From Ignavibacteria bacterium (GTDB lineage Bacteria; Bacteroidota; Ignavibacteria; Kapaibacteriales; UBA961): 64,000 nt of DNA. The position numbers were made by a program, and so were the translations under genes. Below, piece after piece: positions 38,711 through 46,508 of the stretch. The DNA lies in assembly GCA_016720145.1 (NCBI GenBank), contig JADJXV010000006.1, forward strand, positions 62,001-126,000. Direction: 5' to 3'. Below the pieces are notes generated by a model. That model was given only the letters and a program-made list of their open reading frames with translations. It searched no databases and was not told where the DNA came from. Positions within the stretch are counted from its first letter, which is position 1. Every line of letters begins with the position of its first letter.

Positions 38711-38810
38711 TGGCAAAAAAGGGGGTTCAGTGCTTAAACGTAACTTTGTGCATCGTATCAATTTCAGTACCGGCAGACAGTTTTCGTCTCCAATGCGCCA
38801 ACTTCTTGTT
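38711..38810 (+). repeat. Repeat family A, copy 1 (attC-like intergenic repeat)
   Basis: This copy aligns with 42041-42155 from TGGCAA through GGTTCAGTGnTTAAA, the ATCGTATCAA and TTCAGT blocks and GGCAGAnAGTTT. It shares the exact 15-mer CGCCAACTTCTTGTT with copy 4 at 46421-46435. A small hairpin (AAATGCC/GGCATTT, 38691-38711) lies just before it. It separates the lipoprotein remnant from the L,D-transpeptidase gene. Confidence 0.75.
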
Positions 38811-38841
38811 GTAGTAAAATGTTACCTTTCCTAAAAATTCC

Positions 38842-39573
38842 ATGACAAAAAAAATAGTTATACTATCAGGAATTATAGTACTTATAATTGTCTTCCTACT
38901 CTACGGAAGGTCAATTTATATGCCTTTGTTCTATACGATCAAAGGCAAAGAAACTGTTGATTCAAGAATAGAACTAATACAAGAAGAGGTGCGGAATCGA
39001 CTTGCAGTTAAATTGAGCAAGGCAGGATATGCAAAGGATTATCCCAAAGAAATAATTCTTGCTGCTTTTAAAGAGGAACAGATTCTTCAAGTTTATGCAA
39101 AAGATAATAATGGGGTTACATTGATTACGCAATATCCATTTACAGCATATAGCGGTAAACTAGGACCTAAATTACTTGAAGGAGATCGACAAATACCGGA
39201 AGGCGTTTACAGCGTTGAATATTTAAATTCTAATAGTTCCTATTACTTGTCAATAAAGGTAAGCTATCCTAATGAGTTTGATAAATTAAAAACTACGTTG
39301 ACAAAAACAACATCCGATTTGGGTGGAGATATTTTTATACACGGGAAAGCAGTAACAATCGGCTGTATTCCGATCGGTGACCATGCAATTGAAGAAGTAT
39401 TTGTATTAGTACATAAGGCAATGAATAACAATGTTAAAGTTATCATAAGCCCAAGAGATTTCAGGATACATCCGAGCTATCCAAAAATTGAAAGTATCGA
39501 TTGGGAAAACGAACTCTACGACACCATAAAAGACGAGTTGAAAATGCTACCGAAGAACGTGGATGAGAGATAG
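38842..39573 (+). CDS. L,D-transpeptidase (YkuD family, YafK-like)
   Basis: The 243-residue protein has an N-terminal membrane anchor (about 5-22) and a periplasmic YkuD domain. AYSGKLGPKLLEGDRQIPEG matches the YafK/DpaA-type lead-in (GxxGxKxxxGDxxTPEG with I for T). The catalytic stretch GDIFIHGKAVTIGCIPIGD gives His, Thr, Gly and Cys in the H(x)nS/TxGC pattern at about residues 172-186. Such enzymes make or cut L,D peptide or protein links in peptidoglycan. It stands as a single gene behind repeat A, and the ankyrin gene follows 38 bp later. Confidence 0.87.
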   Translation: MTKKIVILSGIIVLIIVFLLYGRSIYMPLFYTIKGKETVDSRIELIQEEVRNRLAVKLSKAGYAKDYPKEIILAAFKEEQILQVYAKDNNGVTLITQYPFTAYSGKLGPKLLEGDRQIPEGVYSVEYLNSNSSYYLSIKVSYPNEFDKLKTTLTKTTSDLGGDIFIHGKAVTIGCIPIGDHAIEEVFVLVHKAMNNNVKVIISPRDFRIHPSYPKIESIDWENELYDTIKDELKMLPKNVDER

Positions 39574-39611
39574 CAGGCGGACGACACATAAACTAACAAA
39601 CAGGCATTATA

Positions 39612-40139
39612 ATGGCAAGATCAGGCAGACCACATAAATCAGATCCACGCGTTGACAATCTTTCGTATGACATCAGAGACGGTACGAATGAAAAGGTTAA
39701 GAAACTATTATCAGAAGTGGGCATTGACGCATTAGACAGCTATCAACGGACATCATTCATCTGGGCTGCGTTCTTCAACAATATAGACCTTCTCCATTGG
39801 CTGATTGACAGTGGTGCCAATATAAATCATCAAGACAGAAATGGGTTTTCGGCTTTACATTTTATAGGTCAAGAACAGCATTTTGAATCTGCGGAAATAG
39901 TAATAAAGCAAAATGCAAACCTTGAATTAAAAGACAGTTATGGAAATACACCGTTAATGAACGCTATTTTTAATTCAAAGAGTAACTACGACATTGTCCA
40001 TCTATTCATTGAATCCGGTGCAAATCTTGACAGCGTGAACAATCACGGAATGACACCGAGACTTTTAGCAGAAACAATGGTAGGATTTGACTACGATTTA
40101 CCGAAAATAAATGACAGACAAGAGAAAACCGACCGTTAA
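39612..40139 (+). CDS. Ankyrin-repeat protein
   Basis: The protein (175 residues) has no signal peptide and has about four ankyrin units from residue 45 on. Clear ones are SFIWAAFFNNIDLLHWLIDS, then GANINHQDRNGFSALHFIG, and the NLELKDSYGNTPLMNAIF and NLDSVNNHGMTPRLLAETM stretches. The first 40 residues are polar and basic. Ankyrin repeats bind other proteins; in bacterial accessory regions they are often part of effector or immunity-like proteins, but no partner is visible. Confidence 0.85.
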   Translation: MARSGRPHKSDPRVDNLSYDIRDGTNEKVKKLLSEVGIDALDSYQRTSFIWAAFFNNIDLLHWLIDSGANINHQDRNGFSALHFIGQEQHFESAEIVIKQNANLELKDSYGNTPLMNAIFNSKSNYDIVHLFIESGANLDSVNNHGMTPRLLAETMVGFDYDLPKINDRQEKTDR

Positions 40140-40194
40140 TAACTTCCATAGAAAATGAGAGGTTGCGTATTCGTTGAAACATTTGAATTCTTTT

Positions 40195-40264
40195 TTTACC
40201 TTTGTGCTAGCAGACATTTGATCAACATTTTAATAAGTATTTGCCATCGCGTCAACCGTTGATG
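40195..40264 (+). repeat. Repeat family A, degenerate copy 6
   Basis: TTTGTGCTAGCAGACATTTG at 40201-40220 matches copy 5 (GTGCTGGCAGAC at 47210-47221) with one change in twelve bases. It is followed by CGCGTCAACCGTTGATG, resembling the CGCnAACCCGAAACCGTTAG end of copy 2. The similarity is weaker than among copies 1, 2 and 4. It lies between the ankyrin gene and the membrane protein gene. Confidence 0.45.
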
Positions 40265-40285
40265 TCAACCAACCCAAGTTAACTC

Positions 40286-40717
40286 ATGGAACAAATATTA
40301 AAACTATCATTAGCTCTAACTTTATTGTTATGTCTTATTCCATTTTTTTCTGTGATTGTTGAAGACGGAGTTGTAATCGGGCTGTATTATGCCATACTTG
40401 GTTTTGGCTCATTCTTCTTACCGACATTAACTTTTGTGGCTATTTATCATTTTCTATTTAGCAAGCGGTTTAATTTTCCCAATCTGTGGTTGACCTATAT
40501 GTCAAAAAGTCTTACCTTAATTTTCGTTTCTTTTATTGGACTATTTGTATGGGCAATACTTGAATTTGTTATCACCTCAGGTTTCAACCTAGATATGAAT
40601 TTAATCTTCGAAGATTATAGAAAAGAATATTTAGGTTATATGTCGGCTGTTATTATTCTTGCTTCATTAATACCTATAGGACATCACCTATTTAGACCAA
40701 AGTTGAAAGCGAACTAA
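40286..40717 (+). CDS. Four-TM membrane protein, unknown function
   Basis: The 143-residue protein has four hydrophobic helices (about 5-25, 31-57, 72-95 and 118-134) and little else. There is a short charged segment NLIFEDYRKEYLGY before the last helix. No family was recognised. The stop codon abuts repeat B copy 1. It is probably a real gene because of its uninterrupted membrane-protein pattern and its position between two repeats. Confidence 0.65.
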   Translation: MEQILKLSLALTLLLCLIPFFSVIVEDGVVIGLYYAILGFGSFFLPTLTFVAIYHFLFSKRFNFPNLWLTYMSKSLTLIFVSFIGLFVWAILEFVITSGFNLDMNLIFEDYRKEYLGYMSAVIILASLIPIGHHLFRPKLKAN

Positions 40718-40771
40718 TTTCCCGTCCGACAAGATGCTACAATTAGTTGTAAATACTGACCGAAGAAACAT
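40718..40771 (+). repeat. Repeat family B, copy 1
   Basis: TTTCCCGTCCGACAAGATGC, followed by TACAATTAGT and AATACTGACC, matches 44690-44738 closely (differences at about 9 of 49 positions by eye). Both copies lie within about 50 bp of the stop codon of a small membrane-protein gene. Confidence 0.65.
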
Positions 40772-40924
40772 CTGCAGGATAGAAAATCTATAATAAACAT
40801 CACTTTTTAATCCTCCACCTATCTGCAAAAACCACCGATGAATTCGTAACGCTTTTATAAGTAGTAGAACTTGTGTAATTTGTAGTTGGTATAGGAATTA
40901 ATCACTTATCTGAAGTACGGGTGT

Positions 40925-40985
40925 GCAGTACGTTTCATCGGTAGGTGTTAACGGGTAGTTGTAGCAACTCCCCGGACTGAAAAAC
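40925..40985 (+). repeat. Repeat family C, copy 1 (palindromic, REP-like)
   Basis: This is one of four copies with the pattern GCAGTACGTTTCATCGGTA, then GTGTTAACGG, a hairpin with core GTTGTAGCAAC, then CGGACTG. Here the hairpin is AGTTG-TAG-CAACT. The other copies are at 48901-48955 (inverted), 49065-49123 and 49137-49199. Confidence 0.72.
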
Positions 40986-41033
40986 AGAAACACGACTGAT
41001 ATAACATAAATTTGCAGCATAGAGAAATACAAA

Positions 41034-42017
41034 ATGGATACTCGTTTTACGGACATACTTCAGCTAATCAAACAATCGCGGACTAATGCCATAAAAGCCG
41101 TAAACGCTGAACTAATAAACCTCTATTGGAATATCGGAGAATATATCAGCAAGAAAATTGAACTATCTGAGTGGGGCGATTCTGTTGTGGTAGAATTAGC
41201 CAATTTTATACAAAAACATGAACCCGAGATAAAAGGCTTCTCCGACAAGAATATATGGAGAATGAAACAGTTTTACGAGACTTACAAAGACTTTCCAAAA
41301 CTCTCAACACTGTTGAGAGAAATTAGTTGGTCACATAATTTGGCAATATTTTCAAGATGCAAGACAGCTGAAGAAAGAGAGTTTTATGTAAAGCAATCTA
41401 AACAAGAAAGTTACAGTTTCAGAGAACTCGAAAGACAAATTTCAACCGCCCTTTTTGAGCGAACAATGATTGGGAACTCAAAACTCTCGACAGTGTTGAG
41501 AGAAAGTAATCAAGATGTGACAAACACATTTAAAGACAGGTATATATTTGAGTTTTTGAACTTACCTGATCTGCACAACGAGAGTGAATTACAACGTGGA
41601 CTTGTACGGCAAATGAAAAATTTCATACTCGAACTTGGGAAAGACTTTTTGTTCATAGGAGAAGAATATAAGTTACAGGTTGGTAACAGCGACTTTTACA
41701 TTGACTTGCTTTTCTACCACCGTGGACTTCAATGCTTAGTGGCTTTTGAACTTAAAGCCGACAAATTCAAACCCGAGCATTTAGGACAATTGAATTTTTA
41801 CTTAGAAGCATTAGACAGAGACGTTAAAAAAACGAATGAAAATCCGAGTCTTGGAGTTTTACTCTGCAAGGATAAAGACAGTGAAGTCGTAGAATATGCT
41901 TTAAGTCGCAGTCTCTCTCCAACTATGGTTTCAGAATATACAACACAACTGCCAGACAAGAAACTTTTACAACAAAAACTACACGAACTATTTGATAATC
42001 AAACGGACGAGAAATAG
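41034..42017 (+). CDS. YhcG/DUF1016 PDDEXK nuclease-family protein
   Basis: The 327-residue protein has the DUF1016 N-terminal domain (about 1-150; INLYWNIGEYISKKIEL, FSDKNIWRMKQFYETY, ISWSHNLAIFSRC) and a C-terminal PDDEXK nuclease-like domain with DFYIDLLFYHRGLQCLVAFE followed by LK (about residues 222-243). That gives the D...E-x-K metal-binding triad. The family is frequent beside restriction-modification and other defence genes and in cassettes, but its target is unsettled. It sits between repeats C1 and A2 and is followed by the Fic gene in the next unit. Confidence 0.9.
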   Translation: MDTRFTDILQLIKQSRTNAIKAVNAELINLYWNIGEYISKKIELSEWGDSVVVELANFIQKHEPEIKGFSDKNIWRMKQFYETYKDFPKLSTLLREISWSHNLAIFSRCKTAEEREFYVKQSKQESYSFRELERQISTALFERTMIGNSKLSTVLRESNQDVTNTFKDRYIFEFLNLPDLHNESELQRGLVRQMKNFILELGKDFLFIGEEYKLQVGNSDFYIDLLFYHRGLQCLVAFELKADKFKPEHLGQLNFYLEALDRDVKKTNENPSLGVLLCKDKDSEVVEYALSRSLSPTMVSEYTTQLPDKKLLQQKLHELFDNQTDEK

Positions 42018-42040
42018 AACCACCACAGCCAACAACAGTT

Positions 42041-42155
42041 TGGCAATATTGAGGGTTCAGTGGTTAAATGCAGCATCGTGCTTCGTATCAAGTTCAGTGG
42101 TGGCAGATAGTTTAGTGTTCTGAAACCCACCCGAACGCAAACCCGAAACCGTTAG
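42041..42155 (+). repeat. Repeat family A, copy 2 (most complete)
   Basis: This is the longest copy: TGGCAATATTGAGGGTTCAG, then TGGTTAAATG, CTTCGTATCAAGTTCAGTGG, TGGCAGATAGTTTAGTGTTC and AACCCGAAACCGTTAG at the end. Its ends are partly complementary (AACAGTTTGG near 42034-42043 against CGAAACCGTT at the right end), as expected of an attC-type folded site. The terminal GTTAGCA is near but not equal to the GTTRRRY consensus. Confidence 0.75.
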
Positions 42156-42223
42156 CACCGATGTTGTTTCATCACTCGTATCCGACCGGCAGTACCACAA
42201 CCTGACTAACTACAGATTTACAT

Positions 42224-42280
42224 TGCGGAGATTAGCTTTTGCATTCTCCGCATTTTTGCGGAGAATAATATTTATATTTG
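42224..42280 (+). promoter_or_regulatory. Probable promoter/operator of the Fic gene
   Basis: A perfect 10-bp inverted repeat, ATTCTCCGCA-TTTT-TGCGGAGAAT (42243-42266), lies 36 bp before the Fic ATG. A third half-site, TGCGGAGA, lies at 42224-42231. TATATTTG (42273-42280) fits the Bacteroidota -7 consensus, so the palindrome would overlap the promoter. The encoded protein has a C-terminal winged-helix-like domain, so self-repression is a reasonable inference. Confidence 0.6.
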
Positions 42281-42302
42281 CCGCAAAAACACCGAGCAAA
42301 CT

Positions 42303-43400
42303 ATGGCAAAATATATCTACGAAAACAGAAACTGGACTAATTTTACGTGGCGCGAAACAGATGTCCACGTCCTATTCGGCGAAGTTCGTCATCTGCAGGG
42401 TAGGATTATCGGACAGATGAACACACTTGGTTTTGCTACTAAAACCGAAGCATCTCTTACAACACTCACTCACGACGTAATTACATCATCCGAAATAGAA
42501 GGAGAAAAACTCGACTATGACCAAGTGCGATCATCCATCGCCAGGCGCCTTGGAATTCCTATTGCCGGAGTTGTTCCTGCTAACCGGAACGTGGAAGGCG
42601 TTGTAGAAATGATGCTCGATGCCACTCAAAACTATCAGAACCCATTGACAAATAAACGGCTTTTCGGCTGGCATTCGGCACTGTTCCCTACCGGATACAG
42701 CGGAATGCACAAAATTGAAATAGGACGGTATCGGAGTGGTGAGATGCAAATAGTTTCAGGTGCGATGGGCAAAGAAAAAGTTCATTTTGAAGCTGTTCCT
42801 GCAAATAGGGTGAAAGAAGAAATGGACAATTTTCTCAAATGGTTCAATGACAACTCCCCTATAGACCCTATCCTAAAAACAGCAATAGCTCACTTTTGGT
42901 TTGTCATCATACACCCGTTTGACGATGGAAACGGAAGAATTGCAAGAGCTATTTCAGATTTAATGCTTGCCCGGGCAGACCAAACGACTGAACGTTATTA
43001 TAGTATGTCGAGTCAAATTTTAGTAGAAAGAAAACAATATTACGAGATAGTACAAAAGGTTCAGCATAGCGATGGAGACATTACAGACTGGTTGCATTGG
43101 TTTTTACAATGCCTTAAAAATTCACTGCTAACAACACAAACGACCTTACAGAAAATTTTACGTAAATCTGAGTTTTGGAAGATTCACGAGAATACAGAAT
43201 TGAATGCAAGACAACGATTGGTGTTGAACAAACTTTTTGATGGATTTGAGGGTAAATTGAAATCATCAAAATGGGCAAAAATTGCTAAGTGTTCACCCGA
43301 CACAGCACTAAGAGACATAAAGGATTTAATTGATAAGGGAATTATACATCAGGAGCAACAAGGAGGTCGAAGTACAAATTATGTACTGTCAGAATTTTGA
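42303..43400 (+). CDS. Fic family protein (DUF4172-type) with winged-helix C-terminus
   Basis: The 365-residue Fic protein probably transfers AMP or another nucleotide moiety to a target hydroxyl. The N-terminal DUF4172 region begins YIYENRNWTNFTWRE. The inhibitory helix motif (S/T)xxxE(G/N) is present as SSEIEG near residue 60, so activity is likely self-inhibited. The active loop HPFDDGNGRIARA (about 204-216) has every canonical residue. The C-terminal 65 residues (SSKWAKIAKCSPDTALRDIK) look like a DNA-binding winged helix. A palindrome overlaps its candidate promoter. It is a single gene between repeats A2 and A3. Confidence 0.93.
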   Translation: MAKYIYENRNWTNFTWRETDVHVLFGEVRHLQGRIIGQMNTLGFATKTEASLTTLTHDVITSSEIEGEKLDYDQVRSSIARRLGIPIAGVVPANRNVEGVVEMMLDATQNYQNPLTNKRLFGWHSALFPTGYSGMHKIEIGRYRSGEMQIVSGAMGKEKVHFEAVPANRVKEEMDNFLKWFNDNSPIDPILKTAIAHFWFVIIHPFDDGNGRIARAISDLMLARADQTTERYYSMSSQILVERKQYYEIVQKVQHSDGDITDWLHWFLQCLKNSLLTTQTTLQKILRKSEFWKIHENTELNARQRLVLNKLFDGFEGKLKSSKWAKIAKCSPDTALRDIKDLIDKGIIHQEQQGGRSTNYVLSEF

Positions 43401-43446
43401 AACGAACACTATCGACAATATCGGTGGTGCATCAGGAGTAATGACA

Positions 43447-43540
43447 AGTAAATTTAAGCTTTGTGCTTCTTGTTAGGTTCAGTAATAGAAGAAAGTTTAG
43501 TGCTCTGTAACCCGCTCGGATGCATAGTCCGAAAACATCC
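43447..43540 (+). repeat. Repeat family A, copy 3
   Basis: TTTGTGCTTCTTGTTAGGTT, AGTTTAGTGCTCTGTAACCC and the following GCTCGGATGCATAGTCCGAA align with copy 2 from its CGTGCTTCG block to its right end. It contains GTTAGGTT, the best GTTRRRY-type core among the copies. It is followed directly by repeat D copy 2. Confidence 0.68.
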
Positions 43541-43550
43541 AGTATATCCA

Positions 43551-43660
43551 TGGGCAGACTTCGGTAAGAAAGCATAACATATAGATTCCACGGGAATAGC
43601 GACACACCGCGGAGATTAGATTCAAGAGTGTCGTCTATTCAAATGTAGCAGCAATGTTGA
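43551..43660 (+). repeat. Repeat family D, copy 2
   Basis: CCACGG (43588-43593), CGACAC (43600-43605), CCGCGG (43607-43612) and GTGTCG (43628-43633) recur with exactly the spacing of copy 1 (6, 1 and 15 nt). Pairing of segments 2 and 4 is perfect; segments 1 and 3 have one mismatch. No T tract follows. It precedes the DUF3667 gene. Confidence 0.75.
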
Positions 43661-43709
43661 CGAAGCTACCATACACAAACATTTAGAATATATATAGTTG
43701 AGTACTTCA

Positions 43710-44435
43710 ATGGACTGTAAGCACTGTAATAAAGAAATACATTCAAAATTTTGTCCCGACTGTGGACATCCTGCCAGTCTTCAAAGAATTGACGGAAAAT
43801 ACATTCTTCACGAAATTGAACACGTTTTGGAGTTTGAACGTGGAATATTATTTACTATTCGTGCACTCACCACACATCCTGGACTAACGATACGTACCTA
43901 CCTTTCTGAAAACAGAAGCCGGCTCGTAAAACCTCTCCTATTCATCATCATAACTTCAGTACTTTATACATTTTTAGACCACTTTTTTCATATTCAAGAC
44001 GGCTATGTCAGCTATAAGGAAACTTCAGGCGAACACGCAAGTGCTATTAGTACCATGGTACTATGGGTGCAGGAGCATTATGGCTATGCGAACATTATGA
44101 TGGGAATTTTCATCGCTTTATGGCTGAAATTGTTTTTTAGAAAGTCTGACTTCAATTTTTTTGAAATTCTGATCATGCTTTGTTTTGTGACGGGAATGGG
44201 AATGTTGATTTTCTCAGTTTTTGTCATTATTCAGGGCTTGACACACGTTAACGTAATGACCGTCGCCGGTATCATCGGAGTAGCATATTGTGTGTGGGCG
44301 ATCGGACAATTTTATGACAAGAAAAAAATAGTTAATTACAGTAAAGCAATAGTAGCATACTTGTTAGGAATGATTACTTTCTGGATATTTCCGGTACTTA
44401 TTGGAACAATAATCGATTTTATAAACAAACAATAA
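43710..44435 (+). CDS. DUF3667 family membrane protein with zinc ribbon
   Basis: From the ATG at 43710 (a TTG at 43698 adds four residues) the 241-residue protein opens with a zinc ribbon, CKHCNKEIHSKFCPDCGH, and continues with IDGKYILHEIEHVLEFERGI and TIRTYLSENRSRLVKPLLFI, the DUF3667 pattern. Five membrane helices fill the rest. The family is common in Bacteroidota and has no assigned function. A small membrane-protein gene follows 6 bp after its stop and is probably co-transcribed. Confidence 0.85.
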   Translation: MDCKHCNKEIHSKFCPDCGHPASLQRIDGKYILHEIEHVLEFERGILFTIRALTTHPGLTIRTYLSENRSRLVKPLLFIIITSVLYTFLDHFFHIQDGYVSYKETSGEHASAISTMVLWVQEHYGYANIMMGIFIALWLKLFFRKSDFNFFEILIMLCFVTGMGMLIFSVFVIIQGLTHVNVMTVAGIIGVAYCVWAIGQFYDKKKIVNYSKAIVAYLLGMITFWIFPVLIGTIIDFINKQ

Positions 44436-44441
44436 TTGGAT

Positions 44442-44633
44442 ATGAAAAATAAAATTGGCTTCAACTTCTTATTTGCAATCATTGCTTTTATAGTAGGATT
44501 AGCATTACTAAGTGAATTTGACTTCCAAACGTTTACCTTTCGAAAAACAGCATTGGGGATTCTTTACTTATTGGTATTTATAGTATCTCTTTATCTGACT
44601 TTTAAGAAGAAATCTCAATCAATCGAACAATAA
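44442..44633 (+). CDS. Small two-TM protein, unknown
   Basis: This 63-residue protein has two hydrophobic helices (about 8-23 and 36-54) joined by EFDFQTFTFRKTA and ends in a basic, polar tail. The ATG at 44442 lies 6 bp after the DUF3667 stop, so the two are probably translated together. No family was recognised. Its short length makes the call less certain. Confidence 0.6.
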   Translation: MKNKIGFNFLFAIIAFIVGLALLSEFDFQTFTFRKTALGILYLLVFIVSLYLTFKKKSQSIEQ

Positions 44634-44637
44634 GTAA

Positions 44638-44738
44638 CTGCCGCTGCTATTGGCTAGGCAAAATGGCGGCAGAAGTACTTCTTTGAGACATTTCCCTTCC
44701 GACAAGTTGTTACAATTGGACCTTAATACTGACCTATG
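44638..44738 (+). repeat. Hairpin plus repeat family B, copy 2
   Basis: CTGCCGC (44638-44644) and GCGGCAG (44666-44672) can pair across 21 nt right after the small membrane gene. Repeat B copy 2 (44690-44738, TTCCCTTCCGACAAGTTGTT, then ACAATTGGACC and AATACTGACC) follows. Together they fill the gap before the propeller gene. Confidence 0.62.
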
Positions 44739-44787
44739 ACACCGCACATACACGCCAAACTTTAGCAACAATTATAAATCCAACACT

Positions 44788-45894
44788 ATGACAAACATTG
44801 CAAGTAAAAAAATATCCATAGCAAGAAATTTAATTTTGATACTTCTGACTTTTCAAATCTCGTCTAGCACAGGACAAGTGAAAGAAAAACCTGGTAAGGA
44901 TACTACAGAAAAAGGAAGAACCAATCAACCAAACAATTCAAAACAAACGACAACATTCCCGCAAATTCACACCAATTTAAATGGAATGGTCACTCAGTTT
45001 GTTAGGGCTATGTATCAAGACAAAAAAGGAAACTATTGGTTTGGAACTAATGCAAATGGAATTATTCGGTATGATGGTAAATCACTTGATAAAATTTCAA
45101 TTCAAACGACCCAAAAAGGTGTTTCGGTAAGAGAAATTGTTGAAGACAAAGCTGGCAATATTTGGTTTGCAACTTCTACCGGTCTAGTAAAATTTGATGG
45201 TGAGAAATTTGCAACATACTCGACAGAAGTGGGCTTGCAAAACGAGGAAATCTGGAGTATTTGTATTGATAGAAAAGGTTTGATTTGGGTAAGTACTGGT
45301 CAAGGCGTCAGTCATTTTGATGGCAAAAAATTTACTCCGTTTATAGTACCTGATACAAAAGTCGAAAATCCAAAATCTATGCTTTCTGATAAATTGGTTT
45401 TTCAATTTTTAGAAGACAAAAATGGAACGATGTGGCTGGTAACCGATGGGAATGGAATTTTCAAATACAAAAATGGCGAATTCATTCATGTAACTTCCAA
45501 AAATGGACTTACTGATAATAATACTGCAGATATTTTAGAAGACAAGCATGGAAATATTTGGATTGGTACTTTTTATGGTGGTGTCAGTAAATTTGATGGA
45601 AAAACATACACTAACTTCACTAAGGATGGAATTATTGATGGTATAGAAACCTATAATTTTTGTGAAGACAGACATGGGAATATTTGGTTTTCAGCTGAAG
45701 GCCATGGAGTATATCGTTACGATGGAACAAATTTCACCCAATTCACAACTAAAAACGGATTAACTTCTAACGTGGTTCAAAGTATATTTGAGGATCACAA
45801 AGGTCAGCTATGGTTTGGCACCTGGCAAGGACTATGTATTTTTGATGGAAACAATTTTATGAACGCTAAAGACAAAGAACCCTGGACAAACTAA
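44788..45894 (+). CDS. Exported beta-propeller (two-component regulator propeller domain) protein
   Basis: The 368-residue protein has an N-terminal hydrophobic signal (about 13-28) and then about seven regulator-propeller repeats with the pattern EDKxGNIWFGTxxxGVxKFDGKxFTxF: examples are DKKGNYWFGTNANGIIRYDG, DKHGNIWIGTFYGGVSKFDG and DHKGQLWFGTWQGLCIFDG. Such propellers are the sensor halves of hybrid histidine kinases (HTCS), but here the protein stops after the propeller, with no YYY domain, TM or kinase. It may be a free-standing ligand-binding protein or a truncated sensor. The GNAT gene follows 5 bp later. Confidence 0.85.
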   Translation: MTNIASKKISIARNLILILLTFQISSSTGQVKEKPGKDTTEKGRTNQPNNSKQTTTFPQIHTNLNGMVTQFVRAMYQDKKGNYWFGTNANGIIRYDGKSLDKISIQTTQKGVSVREIVEDKAGNIWFATSTGLVKFDGEKFATYSTEVGLQNEEIWSICIDRKGLIWVSTGQGVSHFDGKKFTPFIVPDTKVENPKSMLSDKLVFQFLEDKNGTMWLVTDGNGIFKYKNGEFIHVTSKNGLTDNNTADILEDKHGNIWIGTFYGGVSKFDGKTYTNFTKDGIIDGIETYNFCEDRHGNIWFSAEGHGVYRYDGTNFTQFTTKNGLTSNVVQSIFEDHKGQLWFGTWQGLCIFDGNNFMNAKDKEPWTN

Positions 45895-45899
45895 ATGCT

Positions 45900-46331
45900 A
45901 TGAAACCAACATTTAAAGAGATTGCTTATAACAGTCCTGAATGGACAACAGCGGTGAAGCTTCGAGAAAAAATTCTCAGAGAACCACTCGGAAGTATCTT
46001 TACTGCCGAAGAGTTAGAAGAAGAGAAATATCATGTTCAAATAGCAGGTTTTATTGGCGATACCATTATCGCCACCGCCGTTCTCGTACCTGAAGGCGAT
46101 GCAATGAAAATGCAACGAGTGGTAGTAGCGAAAGATCTCAGAGGAAAGAATATTGGCTCAGAAATGATGGTAATCTGCGAAAAATTTGCCGTTGACCGGA
46201 AATCTAAACTGCTCTATTGTCACGCTCGCGACTCAGCCGTAAACTTCTATATCAAAAATGGTTATGAAGGAATCGGAGACTATTTTGATGAAGATGGGAT
46301 ACCGCATTTAAAGATGAGTAAGAGACTTTAG
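45900..46331 (+). CDS. GNAT family N-acetyltransferase
   Basis: This 143-residue GNAT has a REKILREPLG N-terminal segment typical of the ElaA/YitI-like subgroup. The acetyl-CoA-binding stretch is MQRVVVAKDLRGKNIGSEMM (R-G-K-N-I-G loop, about residues 76-95). The C-terminal AVNFYIKNGYEGIGDYFDEDGIPH closes the fold. It acetylates an amine of a small molecule or protein; the substrate is unknown. It lies 5 bp after the propeller gene, and GNATs are among the commonest cassette genes in integron arrays. Confidence 0.92.
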   Translation: MKPTFKEIAYNSPEWTTAVKLREKILREPLGSIFTAEELEEEKYHVQIAGFIGDTIIATAVLVPEGDAMKMQRVVVAKDLRGKNIGSEMMVICEKFAVDRKSKLLYCHARDSAVNFYIKNGYEGIGDYFDEDGIPHLKMSKRL

Positions 46332-46347
46332 ATAATAGCACTTCAAG

Positions 46348-46435
46348 AAATGGTGGTTTAGTGTTTAAATGAAGACTTGTGTCAAGTTCCGCGCTGGCTG
46401 AAAGTTTTCTTTTTCGAAATCGCCAACTTCTTGTT
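46348..46435 (+). repeat. Repeat family A, copy 4
   Basis: TGGTGGTTTAGTGTTTAAAT, GTCAAGTTCCGCGCTGGCTG and AAAGTTTTC align with copies 1 and 2, and the end CGCCAACTTCTTGTT (46421-46435) is identical to copy 1. An open frame runs through this repeat into the next gene, so start prediction there must be shifted downstream. Confidence 0.72.
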
Positions 46436-46508
46436 TAAACAATCCATTAGTGACAACTCTTTGACAAAGAAAACGATACAGAATATACACGAAAGGAAAT
46501 TGAAAAAA

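Larger units (their letters stand above)
40718..41033. other. Intergenic repeats region (B1 and C1)
   Basis: No gene is seen here. It begins with repeat B copy 1 (40718-40771), continues with about 150 bp of AT-rich sequence without recognised structure, and carries repeat C copy 1 (40925-40985) before the nuclease gene. Confidence 0.55.

Noticed and set aside
42031..42155. Calling repeat A a proven integron attC site
   Set aside because: The end cores only approximate RYYYAAC/GTTRRRY (for example GTTAGCA), the folds could not be computed, and no integrase gene is in the window; kept as attC-like.
46377..46508. N-terminal extension MCQVPRWLKVFFF of the orphan protein
   Set aside because: It lies within repeat A copy 4 and matches that repeat in DNA rather than any protein.
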